DNA from: Pyrenula massariospora
Taxonomy: Eukaryota > Ascomycota > Eurotiomycetes > Pyrenulales > Pyrenulaceae
Reading direction: 5' to 3'
Length of the DNA: 64,000 bases
Assembly: GCA_021030905.1 (NCBI GenBank)
Contig: JAGFMI010000007.1
Coordinates: 930,001-994,000, forward strand
In this document: positions 47,525 through 59,114 of the stretch, piece by piece
Numbering within the stretch: position 1 is the first letter of the stretch
Layout of the letters: each line of letters begins with the position of its first letter
Position numbers and translations under genes: made by a program
The notes under the pieces: model-generated
What the model saw: only the letters and a program-made list of their open reading frames with translations
Told to the model about the DNA's origin: nothing
Database searches by the model: none

Positions 47525-48315
47525 TCATAGCTTCGCTTTCTCTTCCCCCTCGCCCTTCACCTCCCCACCACCGCCCCCATACTCATCAATATCCCTCACC
47601 ACATCCCTAAAAATCTCCGCCTTGATCGCCCCATAACTCCCACTCCCCGCCTTCTCCACCAACCCCCTCTCCTCAATCAACCCCAACGCCTCCCCCAACC
47701 CCCCCACCCCATCCACAATCCCCTCCCGCACCGCCTCCCCCGCCGCATACCGCCGGCTCTCCAGCGCCATCTCCCTCAGCGTGTGCATCTTGGGCAGCTT
47801 GACGCGGAACACGCTGGCCATGGGGCCCCAGGGCAGTGGGGGGCGCCAAAAGTCGAGCTCGTTGAGGCAGGCGAAGCCGCGCGAGGGGTTCATGAGGCGG
47901 TAGTCGTGGTGCAGGGCGAGAGCATGAGGCCGGCGGCGAAGGCGTGGCCGTTGAGGAGGGCGAGGGTGGGGAGCGGGTAGGTGATCAGCTGGCGGAAGAG
48001 GCGGAAGAGGGTGGACGGGAAAAAGGTGGGGGAGGCGAGGGCGGAGGCGTAGTCGAGGCCGTTGGAGAAGAATTTGGGGAGGGAGGAGGTGGTGATTACG
48101 ACGCCCGGGGGGTGTTTGTCTTGGATGGTGGTGAGGGCGAGGGAGAGGGTGTGGAGGAGGGGTGGGGTGAGGCGGTTGTCTGGCGGGGAGTGGATGGTTA
48201 GGAGGTAGACGTTTGATTTTGGGGACGTGCAGGCGATGTGGGCGGAAGGGTCGGTGGCGGGGGAGATTGGGAGGGTGAAGGGGATGGTCTGGTTGGGGGT
48301 GGAAGGCGGCGGCAT
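47525..48315 (-). pseudogene. Peroxisomal enoyl-CoA hydratase/isomerase with a frameshift
   Basis: Crotonase-fold enzyme of the delta3,delta2-enoyl-CoA isomerase (Eci1) type, used in oxidation of unsaturated fatty acids. The first frame (48315 on) has the oxyanion-hole phrases FFSNGLDYA and LNGHAFAAGLML. The second frame (to 47525) carries on with the expected ALHHDYRLMNPSRGFACLNE and ends in AKL, a type 1 peroxisomal targeting signal. Between them, at about 47917-47923, two extra bases break the frame. No GT..AG intron fits, because the stretch has no GT. All else is intact (about 260 residues, normal length). So either this is a very young pseudogene or the assembly is wrong in this GC-rich stretch. 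Long C runs on the plus strand mirror a heavy G bias in the coding strand. Confidence 0.8.
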
Positions 48316-49187
48316 GGTGGTGAATCCGTGCTGGTGATTTTCGCTATAGCAGATTATCGACTAGGACCGTGCTTTTAAAGGTAAATAATTCTAGATCGAG
48401 GAATAATCCAAGCGTTCAGTCAAGAGGCTTTCTCCTCAAAGAATTTTAGACTTATCATCGGGTCAGCCACCATGACTACACAGGCGTCATTGTCAATAAC
48501 CAATACACCAGATTCAACCGTTACAGAAAACCTTTTCACCCAGGTGAAGTAGGCAACTCTCAACGTTCACTAGTGAGACCAGTACCGAGGCCCATCGGCC
48601 CAAGCCAGGCCGGGTGTTCAGTAAACTTTCTTTCTCCAAACCCCTGACGGCGATCACCAATCACTCCGCTCGGCCCTTATGCAGGAGGGATGCTTCTGTG
48701 ACAATGCACATGCACCTCAAGACTCTGTGTCGTGCGTTTCCGATCTCAGAGTCCTACCACATGACGCAAGATCGCGCGACCATGATTTTGGTATTGTTGT
48801 CGGAGAGAAAGTCAAGGTGAAGAGCGTTTTTCGTCAAGCGGGGGAGGCTGAAGCTCGCGTGGCCCGGAAAAGAAAAAAAAAGCATCCGCCCCACATGACG
48901 TTTGTTGGCTCGTTCGCTTTCGCTGCACCTCTTTTTCAGCCGGCCCTTCCGCGCTTCTTTGTCAGGGTTCGGCCTGCAGAGGCCTGCACAGCTAAGCAGC
49001 TGAGTGAGCAGCCTCATTCTATACTTGTGGACTCGTGTTTTCTTTTGCTCCCAATTGAGCGTTTTCTTTAGACTCTCGCATGACTTTATCCAGACTATAG
49101 CGTGAACCTCCGCACCGTCATCCTCACGCCTGTCCCCGCGAAAGCACCCTACCCACGTACCCACCTTCTCCCGCCTAACAGCCCGTC
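48316..49187. promoter_or_regulatory. Divergent intergenic region, isomerase / SYLF gene
   Basis: 872 bp between two divergent start codons. It is presumed to hold both promoters. A pyrimidine-rich leader lies directly ahead of the SYLF gene (49100-49187). No clear regulatory motif was seen. Confidence 0.4.
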
Positions 49188-51044
49188 ATGGCAACCTCCA
49201 CAGCATGGAACAAAACCAAGTCCATGTCTACCACCGCCTACTCCAAAGCCCTCAAGCCCGGCTTCGACAAAGCCTGGCAGGCCATGGACAAACTCGGCGC
49301 CCCCGTCAACCGGCTCTCGAACCGCGTCGGCGCCGAAGCTTTCTGGCCCACCACCATGGACAAAGAATCCGACAAGGCCGCGCGCATTCTCCGCGCCTTC
49401 TGCAAGGACGGCTTCTACACCCAGATCGACGAGAAGCAGGCCGAGGCGGAGGAACAGAGTGGAGGTAAGGTGGAGGGGCCAAAGGGGAAGCAGAGGGTGC
49501 TGAAGAAGATTCCGGAAAAGGTGATACGGGAGGCGCGGGGTTTGGCGATATTCACGACCATGCGGACGGGGCTGTGGGTGAGTGGAGCGGGGGGTAGTGG
49601 GATACTGGTTGCGAGGGATCTGTCGACGGGGCAGTGGAGTCCGCCGAGTGGGATTTTGCTGCATACTGCTGGACTGGGCTTCTTGGTCGGGGTGGATATA
49701 TATGACTGCGTGGTGGTGATCAACACGGAGAAGGCGTTGGAGAGTTTCATGAAGGTGAGGTGTACACTGGGTGGGGAGGTGAGTGCGGTGGCCGGGCCAG
49801 TGGGGATAGGAGGGGTGCTCGAGACCGAGGTGCATAAGAGGCAGGCGCCTGTGTGGACTTATCTCAAGAGCCGAGGCTTCTATGCAGGCGTGCAGGTTGA
49901 TGGGACGATCATTATTGAGCGAACCGACGAGAACGAGCGCTTCTACGGAGAGAGAATAGGCGTAAGGGACATCCTTGCCAGAAAAGCGAGGACGCCGCCA
50001 AAGGAGAAGATCAAGCTGCTGATGGATACCATCCGAGCTGCGCAAGGCGACGAGGTTGACGAATCTGCACTGCCAGATGCTCCCGCACCTTCCGACATGG
50101 AAATCGAATCAGACGGTCAGTACCTGTTCTCGTCCAGTCACGTTCAAATCTGAACATCACTAACAATGTCAGGCCCTACATTCGGTGTCCCCTCCGCCGA
50201 AGACCCTGACCCCTACGGCGTCAAAGCCCTCTCCTCCCAGGGCATCCAAATCCACGAAGCTGGCACCACTCCAAAAACCCGCCCCTCACAAGATGCCTTC
50301 GACTTCAAACCCGCCGCCACATCCCCAATCTACGCGCACTTCAAGCGCCAATCCATCGACAGCCCATCCTCCAAAGACCGTACTCGGTCGTGGAGAGGAA
50401 GCATGGCCAGTGCGGTGAGTATGGACAAGGGCACGCAGACGGATGAGGAGAATAGTAGTCCCGAGCGGCAGGAAAGGGGAAGGAGCAGTCAGGAGAAGGT
50501 GGAGAAGATCACGCAGAACGTGGAAGACAGCGACGAGGCAGAGGAACCGACTCCTATGAAGGAGGTGACCACCTCGCCAATAACGATGAACTCGAACGAG
50601 AAAGAGTCAGACCAAGAAGCAGAACCCATACCCGACTACGAGCCCGAAAAGCCGGCGCAACCCGCGCCTGTAGTCGCGAAAGCAAGGGTGGTCACCATCC
50701 CCAAGCGTGTGCCACCAAGCCTACCGCCGAGAAACCCAGAAAGACTCTCGTCCCCGCTTGCCGAAGCGCATCCAGAGGCCATGGAAAGTCTCCGGCGGAT
50801 CTCAACGGACGAGGCGCGTGATGCCGTACTGGAAGCAAAGGGCGTACCGATCGTGAACGGCGAGGACGGCGCACTAAGGAATCTCGAGGGAACAGAAACA
50901 GAAACACAGGAGAAGGAACGAGATGGTGCGAGCAGCACATACTCCCGGAGAGAGCAGAACGACGATGAATTCCACTCCATACCCGTGACGCCTGTGGATG
51001 GCGACGAACATCGAACGGGCGGTGGTATGCCCGGCGGGTTTTAA
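49188..51044 (+). CDS. SYLF-domain (Ysc84/SH3YL1-like) lipid- and actin-binding protein
   Basis: Exons are 49188-50115 and 50173-51044, joined over a 57-nt intron (GTCAGT..CTAAC..TGTCAG); 599 residues. The SYLF domain spans about residues 45-300. It binds phosphoinositides and actin and links endocytic patches to Las17 in yeast. Landmarks are the N-terminal helix phrase EKVIREARGLAIFTTMRTGL, the glycine-rich core VSGAGGSGILVARD, and SREFYAGVQVDG-like text (seen as SRGFYAGVQVDGTII). The remaining 290 residues are disordered, rich in Glu, Ser and Pro, with a proline-rich patch PPSLPPRNP that could bind SH3 domains. Unlike yeast Ysc84 there is no SH3 domain of its own. Confidence 0.92.
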
Positions 51045-52143
51045 CGGATGAGGAAAAGCAAAATCCGATGTAGCCCCACTTCCGAATTGGATTTGGCATT
51101 CTTCGAATATCGGTGGTCTGACCTTGCGCATGCACTGCTTTAACAAGCAGGCAGGAGTTCGACACAAAAGCCAAAGGAGAGAGAAGGATCAAGGGTATTT
51201 ACTAAAAAAAAAAGAAGGGGAGAAAACGGAAAAGATCCAGCTCGGATCGAGTCGCCTAAAGCCCAATGCCCGTTCATCTTGCTTTGTTTTGTTTGCACCT
51301 CACCTTTTGCATACAAACCATCTCTGGCGTCGTCGGCGTCGGCGTCGGCCCCCCGGCGCATCCATACCTGTCTGTATTTTTCCCCATCTCATCTACCCGC
51401 ATGGCGTACGGAACTGATAGCGCTACTCTGCTTTGCTTTGCTATAACGATCACCACATGGGGCTTGACGGTGCACATGATTACGACTTCGGCATGTTTCC
51501 CGGGCTGGGAGTAGGTAGATAGGGATTTGCATAACTTACGTGGGCATTACCTTGGTCAACTTAGCAGTATAGATCAGCTCGTACGCATGCCCGCTGGTAT
51601 GCTTGCTTGCATAGCTTCGAATGAACTAAATCGATGAATAACTAGCCTTTGGGCTGTTTGTCAGTGCAGTCGTGTTGCCTCTGCGTCTACATATGAGCGG
51701 CCTATTTATGCGTGGAGAGCGGGCGTGGTATCTCGCTCGCCTCGTCTCGTCTAGGTACGTTAGTATCATCAGGACCAGAAACCAAGGTCCCTACCCTACC
51801 TCCCAACCTCCCAGTAGACCGGAACGCAATCTCATCCCATCGTCCTCGCCGCCTTCCAAGATTCCCCCCAGAGGCCGTCAACATACATGCTCAAGGATAA
51901 GATATCCCTTCAAGAGAACGCACGCAGAAGTTTGGGGGGGGTGGGGAATGAAAACTTAGAATAAATATCATCATATACCCAACTACCCAGCTAGCTATCC
52001 CGTACAATTTTATATGGAAGGGCATCTACGATAGCTACCTTACCCAAGTGCTCTCATCACGCAAAAAAACCACTAACCACCCTACAAGCCCCCCTCCCCC
52101 AACAGCAGCGGCCCTCTCCTCCACCCCGCCCCACCCCACCACA
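51045..52143. other. Intergenic between convergent genes
   Basis: 1.1 kb between the 3' ends of the SYLF and RING genes. The 52050-52150 part is strongly C-rich. An A-run lies near 51204. No gene was seen. Confidence 0.45.
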
Positions 52144-53733
52144 TCAAGGAAAAAACACCCTCCGAAAATCCCTCACCCCCTTCCGACAAACCACGCACTC
52201 CCCCCTCCTCCCCCGAAACCCAATCTCACAGCACCACCGACACAACACACAATGCCCACAGGGCAGAAACACCGTATCAACCCTCTGCTCATGGCACACC
52301 GCGCACGCCAGCTTGACCGTCATCTCCTCCTCCGCTAATGGCGGGGGGCGCGGCTGGGTGTCGAATGTCTGCGTGTGCGTTTGAGACTGAGATTGAGACT
52401 GAGACTGAGGGGGGTTGTGCAGGTCGAGCTCGGCGCGCTCGAGCGGGGTGAGGCGCAGGGCGCGGATGGGCAGGTTCGCGGCCTGGTAGGCGCGGAGCAT
52501 GTTGATGCGGCGGCGGCGGCCTTCTTCGAGAAGTGCCACGGGCATGCCGGGGGTCCAGGGCGGGGGGTGGGGCCAGGATATCGTGGACGACGAGGACGTG
52601 GATGTGGCTGGGGTGGTGGGGGTGTGCGGGGCGGATTGGTAGGCGACGGAGAGGGGGGTGGGCGCTGTGAGGGTTGACTCTGGGATGCCGGTTAGGGTGG
52701 AGGCGAGGCCGGGGGACATGGTGGAGAGGCGCTCTGGGGTCAGGTCGTTGGGGTCGACGAGCGGGGCGATGCCGGGGAGGCGGCCGGCGGGGGTTGTGCG
52801 GGCGGCGCGGCGGCGGGAGTGGAGGGGGTTGGTTGGGGGGCTGCTGCTGCTACTATTGTTGTTATTGTTGTTATTGCTGTTATCATCGAGCAGCATATTC
52901 AGATCGGGAAGGCTGGTGGGAGGCGTAGTGGGTGATCCTTGGTAGTGGACGGAGGTGTGTATGGATACTTCGTCGCTTAGTGGGTCTGAGACTGTTTCGC
53001 GGCGGCGATGTTCTGCTTCGTTGTACCTCCCCCAGGCGTTCATGAACATATGCCGGACCGGGCTTTCGTAGTCTTCACGCTCTATCTCGTCACGTGTTCC
53101 GAACAACTGATTTAGGCTTTGATGGAGACGCTCCGTATTCCTCGGCCCATTAGGTTGTCGCTGTGAATTGGGTCGCTGCAGTTCAGCCTGCCGGTGAGAA
53201 TGAGGATGAGAATGCGCAAGGCCTGACTGTGGCCTCGGGGAGTTAAAGGCTCGAGGGCCAGTGTCCACAAACGGCATTGCAAAGGAGCTTCCACTGGTTG
53301 TGGTGAAAGAGTTTGGGGTTGTCGTCGTAGTAGTAGGCAAAGCGGGAGCTGTGCGGCCTATATTAGGACCGGACGTGTTTGGTCTGGGTTGCATGTTCGA
53401 CACGGACTGCATGTTTTGTGGTCTGAAAGGCGTTCTTGGCATATTAGAGTTGATGGTCTGCGGTCTGAAGGGCGTCGCTGGCACAGCGCCGGGATATTGA
53501 CCGAAAGGAAGAGGAGGTGCATCGTAGATAAACCCGCTCTCGGGCGTTGGTGGAAGGCCGTAAGAGTAACTGCCGACGCGTGGCATCGAGCTGGTTTCAT
53601 ATTGCATTTGAGAGCCCTCATGCGGGGTTTCTGGGCTGGCTTGTGAAGTCGAAGGATTCCTGTCTGATGGAGGAAGATTTTCTTCAACCGAAGAATCCGA
53701 GAAATTGAATAGCCAGGGACTTCTAGTAGACAT
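52144..53733 (-). CDS. RING-finger protein, C3HC4-like, long disordered N-terminus
   Basis: Single exon of 529 residues. The only folded part is at the C-terminus: a RING motif starting CAVCHEQRVDTVFLPCGHC and closing ECVVCRKG, about residues 476-517, like the RINGs of the MGRN/IAP type. This makes it a likely E3 ubiquitin ligase. Before it lie 470 residues rich in Pro, Ser, Thr and Gln with a run of Asn then Ser (AAC/AAT codons, near 52845-52880) and a QSQSQSQ repeat, both prone to length change. An Arg-rich segment (LEEGRRRRINMLRAYQA) precedes the RING. No target or membrane segment can be inferred. Confidence 0.85.
   Translation of the reverse strand: MSTRSPWLFNFSDSSVEENLPPSDRNPSTSQASPETPHEGSQMQYETSSMPRVGSYSYGLPPTPESGFIYDAPPLPFGQYPGAVPATPFRPQTINSNMPRTPFRPQNMQSVSNMQPRPNTSGPNIGRTAPALPTTTTTTPNSFTTTSGSSFAMPFVDTGPRAFNSPRPQSGLAHSHPHSHRQAELQRPNSQRQPNGPRNTERLHQSLNQLFGTRDEIEREDYESPVRHMFMNAWGRYNEAEHRRRETVSDPLSDEVSIHTSVHYQGSPTTPPTSLPDLNMLLDDNSNNNNNNNSSSSSPPTNPLHSRRRAARTTPAGRLPGIAPLVDPNDLTPERLSTMSPGLASTLTGIPESTLTAPTPLSVAYQSAPHTPTTPATSTSSSSTISWPHPPPWTPGMPVALLEEGRRRRINMLRAYQAANLPIRALRLTPLERAELDLHNPPQSQSQSQSQTHTQTFDTQPRPPPLAEEEMTVKLACAVCHEQRVDTVFLPCGHCVLCRWCCEIGFRGRRGECVVCRKGVRDFRRVFFP
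52845..52885. repeat. Trinucleotide microsatellite coding poly-Asn
   Basis: Imperfect GTT/ATT/CTG repeat on the plus strand, read as Asn then Ser codons in the RING gene on the minus strand. It is a candidate for length variation between strains. Confidence 0.75.
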
Positions 53734-54773
53734 GGTAACACCTGAAGGTCTGGCGAGAGAAATAGTTGTCCGGCCTTGTTAATGCCCCTCTCAAGGACAA
53801 GCCGGCCACCTTCCAGAGATGGAAGAGTCAAGTATTCAGGCTGCGATGGAGATTGCTGATCGGTGGGAGCTGCTGTGGTACTAGTAAACGACAGTGCAAG
53901 GCAGGCGGTCCAGATTCATGAATTGATAGAATCTCAAAGATCTGTTTTGATAGATGCTGGTTAGTATGTGACCCTAGTGATTGAAGCGCAACGAGTGAAA
54001 TGCACTGAGTGGAATATCGTGAATGGCAAAAACACTCGACCAAAGAGACGAGGTAATTTGGCGCTCCGAACGAATGCCCCAGCGCCGTGGGAAAGCTCGA
54101 CCGAGGACTGTGATTGAATGGTATTATCCACGGAGAAGTCGCAAAGCATCGGGCATCCAGATTACACCGGCCTGAGATCCCTTCAATAATGCGCACCTTT
54201 TTCATCTGCTCTCGCTTAGTCCAGGGATCTTGAGATGTCAGCCATCAACAGTGAAGCTGCGGCTAAGAGAGTGATAAGATGTCAGAAAGTACCTCTTAAC
54301 CGTGAATGAAAATCCTCACATCATGATGACAGCCTCTGGAGTAGGCGGACGCAATATCATTGAACGATGTCACAATTGAGAGCATATTGAACGACGTGAG
54401 CCAGAGGGTTGACATGAAATGGAAGACATTCTACTCAATCCAGATCGAGGTTTCGATGGCGAAGATTCACAAGGGGAGATTCAAGCACCTTTAAGAGCGG
54501 CCTCGCCGCAACCGAGAGTTGAAGCAGGAAACCTTCCATCCTTTGTTGTAGTGGGGCAAGCTGAACCCCACGACGAGCCTTGTGCCGGACTTCTGCATCA
54601 ATCCCAGCAGCACATCACATCGTTGCAGATCAGAGATGCGATAAGTGGGGCTTTTCCCCTGGAGAAGAGCCCAAGCATGTCTGTCGTGAGAGAGAGAGGT
54701 CCGGATGAATTATTTCTGACGCTCTCCGAGCTTTTGTGAGGAATCATGTCCCGTTTGTCCGTGGTTCAGATTC
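53734..54773. promoter_or_regulatory. Divergent intergenic region, RING / Nudix genes
   Basis: 1.04 kb between start codons. A plus-strand frame at 54419-54739 (106 codons) has no known motif and is not called. Both promoters should lie here. Confidence 0.4.
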
Positions 54774-55679
54774 ATGCTCCGAGCTCTCCAAGCTCCATTT
54801 CGTCGGCTTCCCGCACCACGCTCTTCAGTCCTACTTACGAAAATCTTCTCGGCGAGGATGTCTGCCTTCAATCTGCCGAACACTTCACCTGCCATACCCG
54901 TGATTTTAACCGATGACCTTGAGAAAGACAGACTCCTTGCATTTCCGGCTTTTCGCACATGGCTATCCACGATCCAGCATTCTCTTTCCCTACAAACACG
55001 CTCGACCCATGTCTTCCACACATCCCCATACAAGCTCCGCAGCATCAAGATACAAGCTGTCGATTTCTTTGGCGGCGGAAGGATAGGGTTCCTCAAGATG
55101 AAGGCCGAGGTCACAAACGACAATGGAGAATGGCTACCTGGTGGCATTTTCCTACGAGGCGGAAGTGTTGGCATGCTGCTAGTCCTCTCTCCAAAAGACG
55201 CGAAGGATGAGAAATACACCATTCTCACAGTGCAGCCACGCATAGCCGCTGGCAGTCTAGCTTTTGTCGAAATCCCTGCTGGAATGTTGGATGATAGCGG
55301 TACTTTTGCCGGCAAAGCTGCGGAAGAGATCAAAGAAGAAGTTGGACTGGAAGTCCCACAGGAAGAGCTCATCGATATGACTGCATTGGCTATTGACGCT
55401 AACATGTCTGAAGCGGGAGAAGAAACCTTACAGAAAGCCGTATATCCCAGTTCTGGAGGGTCTGACGAGTTTGTCCCATTACTACTGTGGGAGAAGGAGA
55501 TGGATAGACAGGACATTGAGCAGCTCAAAGGCAAGCTTACCGGACTTCGAGATCATGGTGAAAAGATTACTCTACAATTGTGCCCGTTGCAAGATATGTG
55601 GAAAGCTGGCTCTCGGGACGGGAAAACACTCGCGGCATGGGCGCTGTACAATGGTTTGAAGAGTGAAGGTAAAATCTGA
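54774..55679 (+). CDS. Nudix hydrolase, ADP-sugar diphosphatase (NUDT14-like)
   Basis: Single exon of 301 residues. The Nudix region near residues 170-195 reads GMLDDSGTFAGKAA then EEIKEEVGLEV. The core EEVG metal site is intact. The usual Glu and Arg of the consensus (GX5EX7REUXEEXGU) are replaced by Gly and Glu, as in the plant and fungal ADP-sugar diphosphatase branch, which resembles Arabidopsis NUDX14. The expected reaction is hydrolysis of ADP-ribose or ADP-glucose to AMP and a sugar phosphate. The first 30 residues are rich in Arg, Ala and Ser with almost no acidic residues, a plausible mitochondrial presequence. An internal Met at 29 (MSAFNLPNT) would give a cytosolic form. Confidence 0.88.
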   Translation: MLRALQAPFRRLPAPRSSVLLTKIFSARMSAFNLPNTSPAIPVILTDDLEKDRLLAFPAFRTWLSTIQHSLSLQTRSTHVFHTSPYKLRSIKIQAVDFFGGGRIGFLKMKAEVTNDNGEWLPGGIFLRGGSVGMLLVLSPKDAKDEKYTILTVQPRIAAGSLAFVEIPAGMLDDSGTFAGKAAEEIKEEVGLEVPQEELIDMTALAIDANMSEAGEETLQKAVYPSSGGSDEFVPLLLWEKEMDRQDIEQLKGKLTGLRDHGEKITLQLCPLQDMWKAGSRDGKTLAAWALYNGLKSEGKI

Positions 55680-57449
55680 TTACAGGGCTTGAGATATCCC
55701 ATGTCTACGATGCAAATGGTCGACAAAAGAAGTGTTTTGCTCAGACGGAGCCGCCCATATCGTCCCTGAACACACTATCAGCTGGAAGAGTTCCGTGCTG
55801 GTTTGAAATCAAATCTACAATGCAGAATATGGAGGAGTGGGTTGGGTAATGAGGACCACGTCCGTGAATTCTACCAGCAGATGGCAATCTGCAAGCAACG
55901 AAAAGATGACCTGATATTCACTGAGAAGTTTGGTATTGGTTCTACGTCCACTCACAGCCTTTCCGGTCGATTCCAAGGACAGCTAGAAGTTGGTCCGATT
56001 GTCAGCACCGGCGCCGCCACTAGCTTCCTCAACAAACATGCGAAAGGTAATGATCATTCCTCAACTGAGAGACCACTCAATAAATCAACGGTCCTCGGTC
56101 GAAGAACATCTCTCATTCACACGCCTGGCATGGAGCCCGAAATCTGAAGGAGCCTTTTACGAGTTCTGCGTTAAGGATTCTAACATGACTTACACCTCAA
56201 ATACCACTACCGAACCTCGACCGTCCGCAGGTATTATTTCGGGTGTACTTTCCCAACGCCATAACTGAAACGGAAAATGTAAAAGCAAGCGCATGAAGAG
56301 TTGGAAAGACGACCGAGAAGTGAAATGTCTGGCTGACAAGCAGACGCAAGACTTCATATTACACCCTCCGTGTTCCCTATCCATTCGGATAATCCACTTA
56401 TTATGTTGCAATACTTTCCTCCACTCTCTGTTGGAGCTATCACGCTCCCACGCAAGCCGCTTAAGTGCTGAACAAGCTGGATGTCATGATCTCCGTGAGT
56501 AAAATTTGATCTACCAAAGGTGTGATCACTCGCCTTGAATTTGGCACAGGGGTGACCCACACGTGTCGATAATGAGCGTGCTGCTTTAGACCTTACATTG
56601 TACTGTACACATTCGCAAATCGCGCTTTCATGCCGAAACCTTACCGGTGGGACCTGGTATGATCACTTACCACTAAGTTTAATAAAGAAGTGTACGTGAA
56701 ACAGACGTAAGTAGCGATTCCTCCGTGTCATGGCGCAAGTGAAGAACAAATCGTGAACTTCCCAACGTTATCAGCACCGTATTTCGGGGTCTACTATCAT
56801 TGCCATGCCCTACTGTGAGGATATATAAAGCATATAGTGCACCCTTATCTACGACAAATTAGTCGTGGAAGGAAAAACGACGGCCATAATTTATGGTGTG
56901 TCGCACTCTTTTCAACCGCCGCAGTGCTATTGATTCCGGCCATCCCGACATGTGGCCAGAAATTTCGATGAACACGAACTAGATCTAATGCAAAGTCGAT
57001 TCTGTTGTCTTGTTGTAACTCAAATAGAAGTCTGTTCACCGTACTAGATAGTAGCACATCTTGATCAACGAACCATCGCAGAGTTCCTTTGAATAATAGA
57101 ACCAGGTCGATTGCTTGCTAAACCACTCCCCCCCTGTCGTTTAGACCAGACGAACTTGACTATAGATAGCTACTCCAATTGCTGTCCTATTTACCCTCCG
57201 GTTTCTTTGATCGTCACTTCCTACCTCGTAGACGACGGAAGCCACCTCAACCAATTTCTCGTCCCCTCCGCGCTTGAGGATCTTCCGCTCCGCCCGCCTT
57301 CTTCAGACTTTCTACTGACCTCCCTCAATCCGAAAAACTCCAATATCTACCCTACCTGCCTAGTTCACAGTCATTTCCCATTCCATCGACTTACACCTCC
57401 CACTCTCCCCATCCCTTCCTCCTCAAAACGGGGATCTACAAATCTAAGT
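55680..57449. other. Intergenic, Nudix gene to Swi5
   Basis: 1.77 kb with no convincing gene. The final 300 bp (57150-57449) form a pyrimidine-rich leader ahead of Swi5. Confidence 0.45.
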
Positions 57450-58062
57450 ATGCCACCTCCCCAAGTAGAAAGGGAAAAGGAAAGGGACATGGAAAGAGAA
57501 AGGCAAATCTCGATCCCAGACTCGACCGAGTCCTCCCCTTCATCCCCTCCTCCCGCTCCTCCTCATATCCCACCCCACCCCCACCATCCCAATTCCGTTC
57601 CCGCCAACCCTCAAGACCACAACACCGCCAAAACCGCCGTCCCAAAATCCCCTTCCTCAACTCTCCAAGAAGAATCCACCATCACCGCACCAACCTCTCC
57701 TAATCCCATATCCATAAAAGAGCCCACCCCCACCACAACCTCGTCATCCATCCAGCACCTCCTCGCCCGCATCGCCGCGCAAACCCTAACCCTCCCCGAA
57801 GCAGAGCGCGTCGTAAAGCGCCACATCGCGCTCCTGCACGAGTACAATGGGATCCGGGATGTTGGGTTGGGACTTGCTGGATTGGTCGCGGAGGGGAGGT
57901 ATGCTTCCTTTTTCTTCACGCTTTTTGATTTGGTTTGGAGGGAGGCGGGGTAAGAGGGGGCAAAGGGGCTATTTGAGAGGAAGAGGCTAATCTGTGACTG
58001 GGTCTAGGGGGGTGAGGGTTAAGGATGTGCTTGAAGGAGTTGGGTTGGGGGAGGGGGATTGA
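57450..58062 (+). CDS. SWI5: Swi5, recombination mediator subunit
   Basis: Small partner of Sfr1; the pair helps load and stabilise Rad51 on single-stranded DNA. Exons are 57450-57898 and 58008-58062, with a 109-nt intron (GTATGC..GTCTAG), giving 167 residues. The conserved C-terminal Swi5 domain begins at about residue 95 and holds AERVVKRHIALLHEYNGIRD, then GLAGLVAE across the junction to GRGVRVKDVLEGVGL. The first 90 residues are disordered, rich in Pro, Ser and Glu, and vary widely between fungi. Without the intron the protein would lose the last helix. The start was chosen as the first ATG in frame; the open frame upstream has none. Confidence 0.9.
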
Positions 58063-59114
58063 GTTGGAAGTCTGGGGGGACCTTAAACTTCACGGAGAAT
58101 CAAGGACAGCACTTTTATTGATATAACACTCCACGCATAACCTCGATCTTATCCTCATCTCCTTCAGTCACTCGCAACCTAACGCATCACATCATTTATG
58201 CCGTAACATACGGAACTCTAAGGCATGCCAGCAGTATCAAATTACCCTCAGTGCTACTCCCACCGGTGAGAGCAGCGACTCCGTGCAATTGAGTCGGAAA
58301 CCAAATAGAAAAGCAAGTATGTTGATTCAATACTCACAATGTATCGCAGCGAGATAGCGCTATTCTTATTGCTGTGGCCCTCAAAGCTTGGCTGCTTCCT
58401 AAACCCCTTTTTCAAAGAAGAAATACATGTCATGCTCCGCAGTTGAAACCCATCAAAATCTCTGACAAAATCGTTAAGCTCTCTGCGCGCATTACAAAAT
58501 ACATGCCTCTCTTAGATAAACCGCCGAGTCTCTCGGCGCCCGAGATCTGTAAGGGAGCGGAGAAGTGTCACAACAAGTTGGACTTTGCACGTCATGACGA
58601 TAGCAATACCAGCATAAGATCTCTGCTCTTTACTTCCAGGCTATGGCTATTAGTATGGATCGATAGTCGGCAACGGATGCAGACAGTGAGAACACCGATC
58701 CTACAGCTACGGCGCGCTACAGTGAGGACGGTATGCTTTGGAAGGGTACAGATCCGAGCCTAGATCGATGGTTTTATGGCAAGCACGTGCCGGTTGCACG
58801 TAGCTCAAGTTTGAGGCTCGGTGGTTAGGGGTTTGGAGGGTATGGGGAATCAATAATGCGGTAGATATAGCTATGACGATGCAGGGGGAATGGACTGCTG
58901 CGGAGATCGATATCTAGGCGTACCTTTAACGGAATATCTGTCTTCAAAACGGCGGTATCTGTGAAGGGGGCTATGAACGGATAGCTGCAGAGTCCAGGAT
59001 TGGAAAGTCTACATTTGTCGCTACAAGCGTGTGGGCCGTCCATTTGGCCGTCTAGACAAAGAAGCGAAGGCAACATCATTTCCATGATCCGTCAAGCCCC
59101 CTCTCTAGCATTTG
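58063..59114. other. Intergenic, Swi5 to rhodopsin-domain gene
   Basis: 1.05 kb between convergent genes. A frame at 58374-58763 (plus) has no motif and is not called. Confidence 0.45.

Noticed and set aside
49149-50045. Minus-strand frame of 298 codons
   Set aside because: Antisense of the SYLF gene, which has clear domain motifs; no motif in the shadow.
54419-54739. Plus-strand frame of 106 codons upstream of the Nudix gene
   Set aside because: No recognisable domain; lies in a promoter region and probably chance.
54710-55534. Minus-strand frame of 274 codons
   Set aside because: Antisense of the Nudix gene; Ser-rich text without motif.
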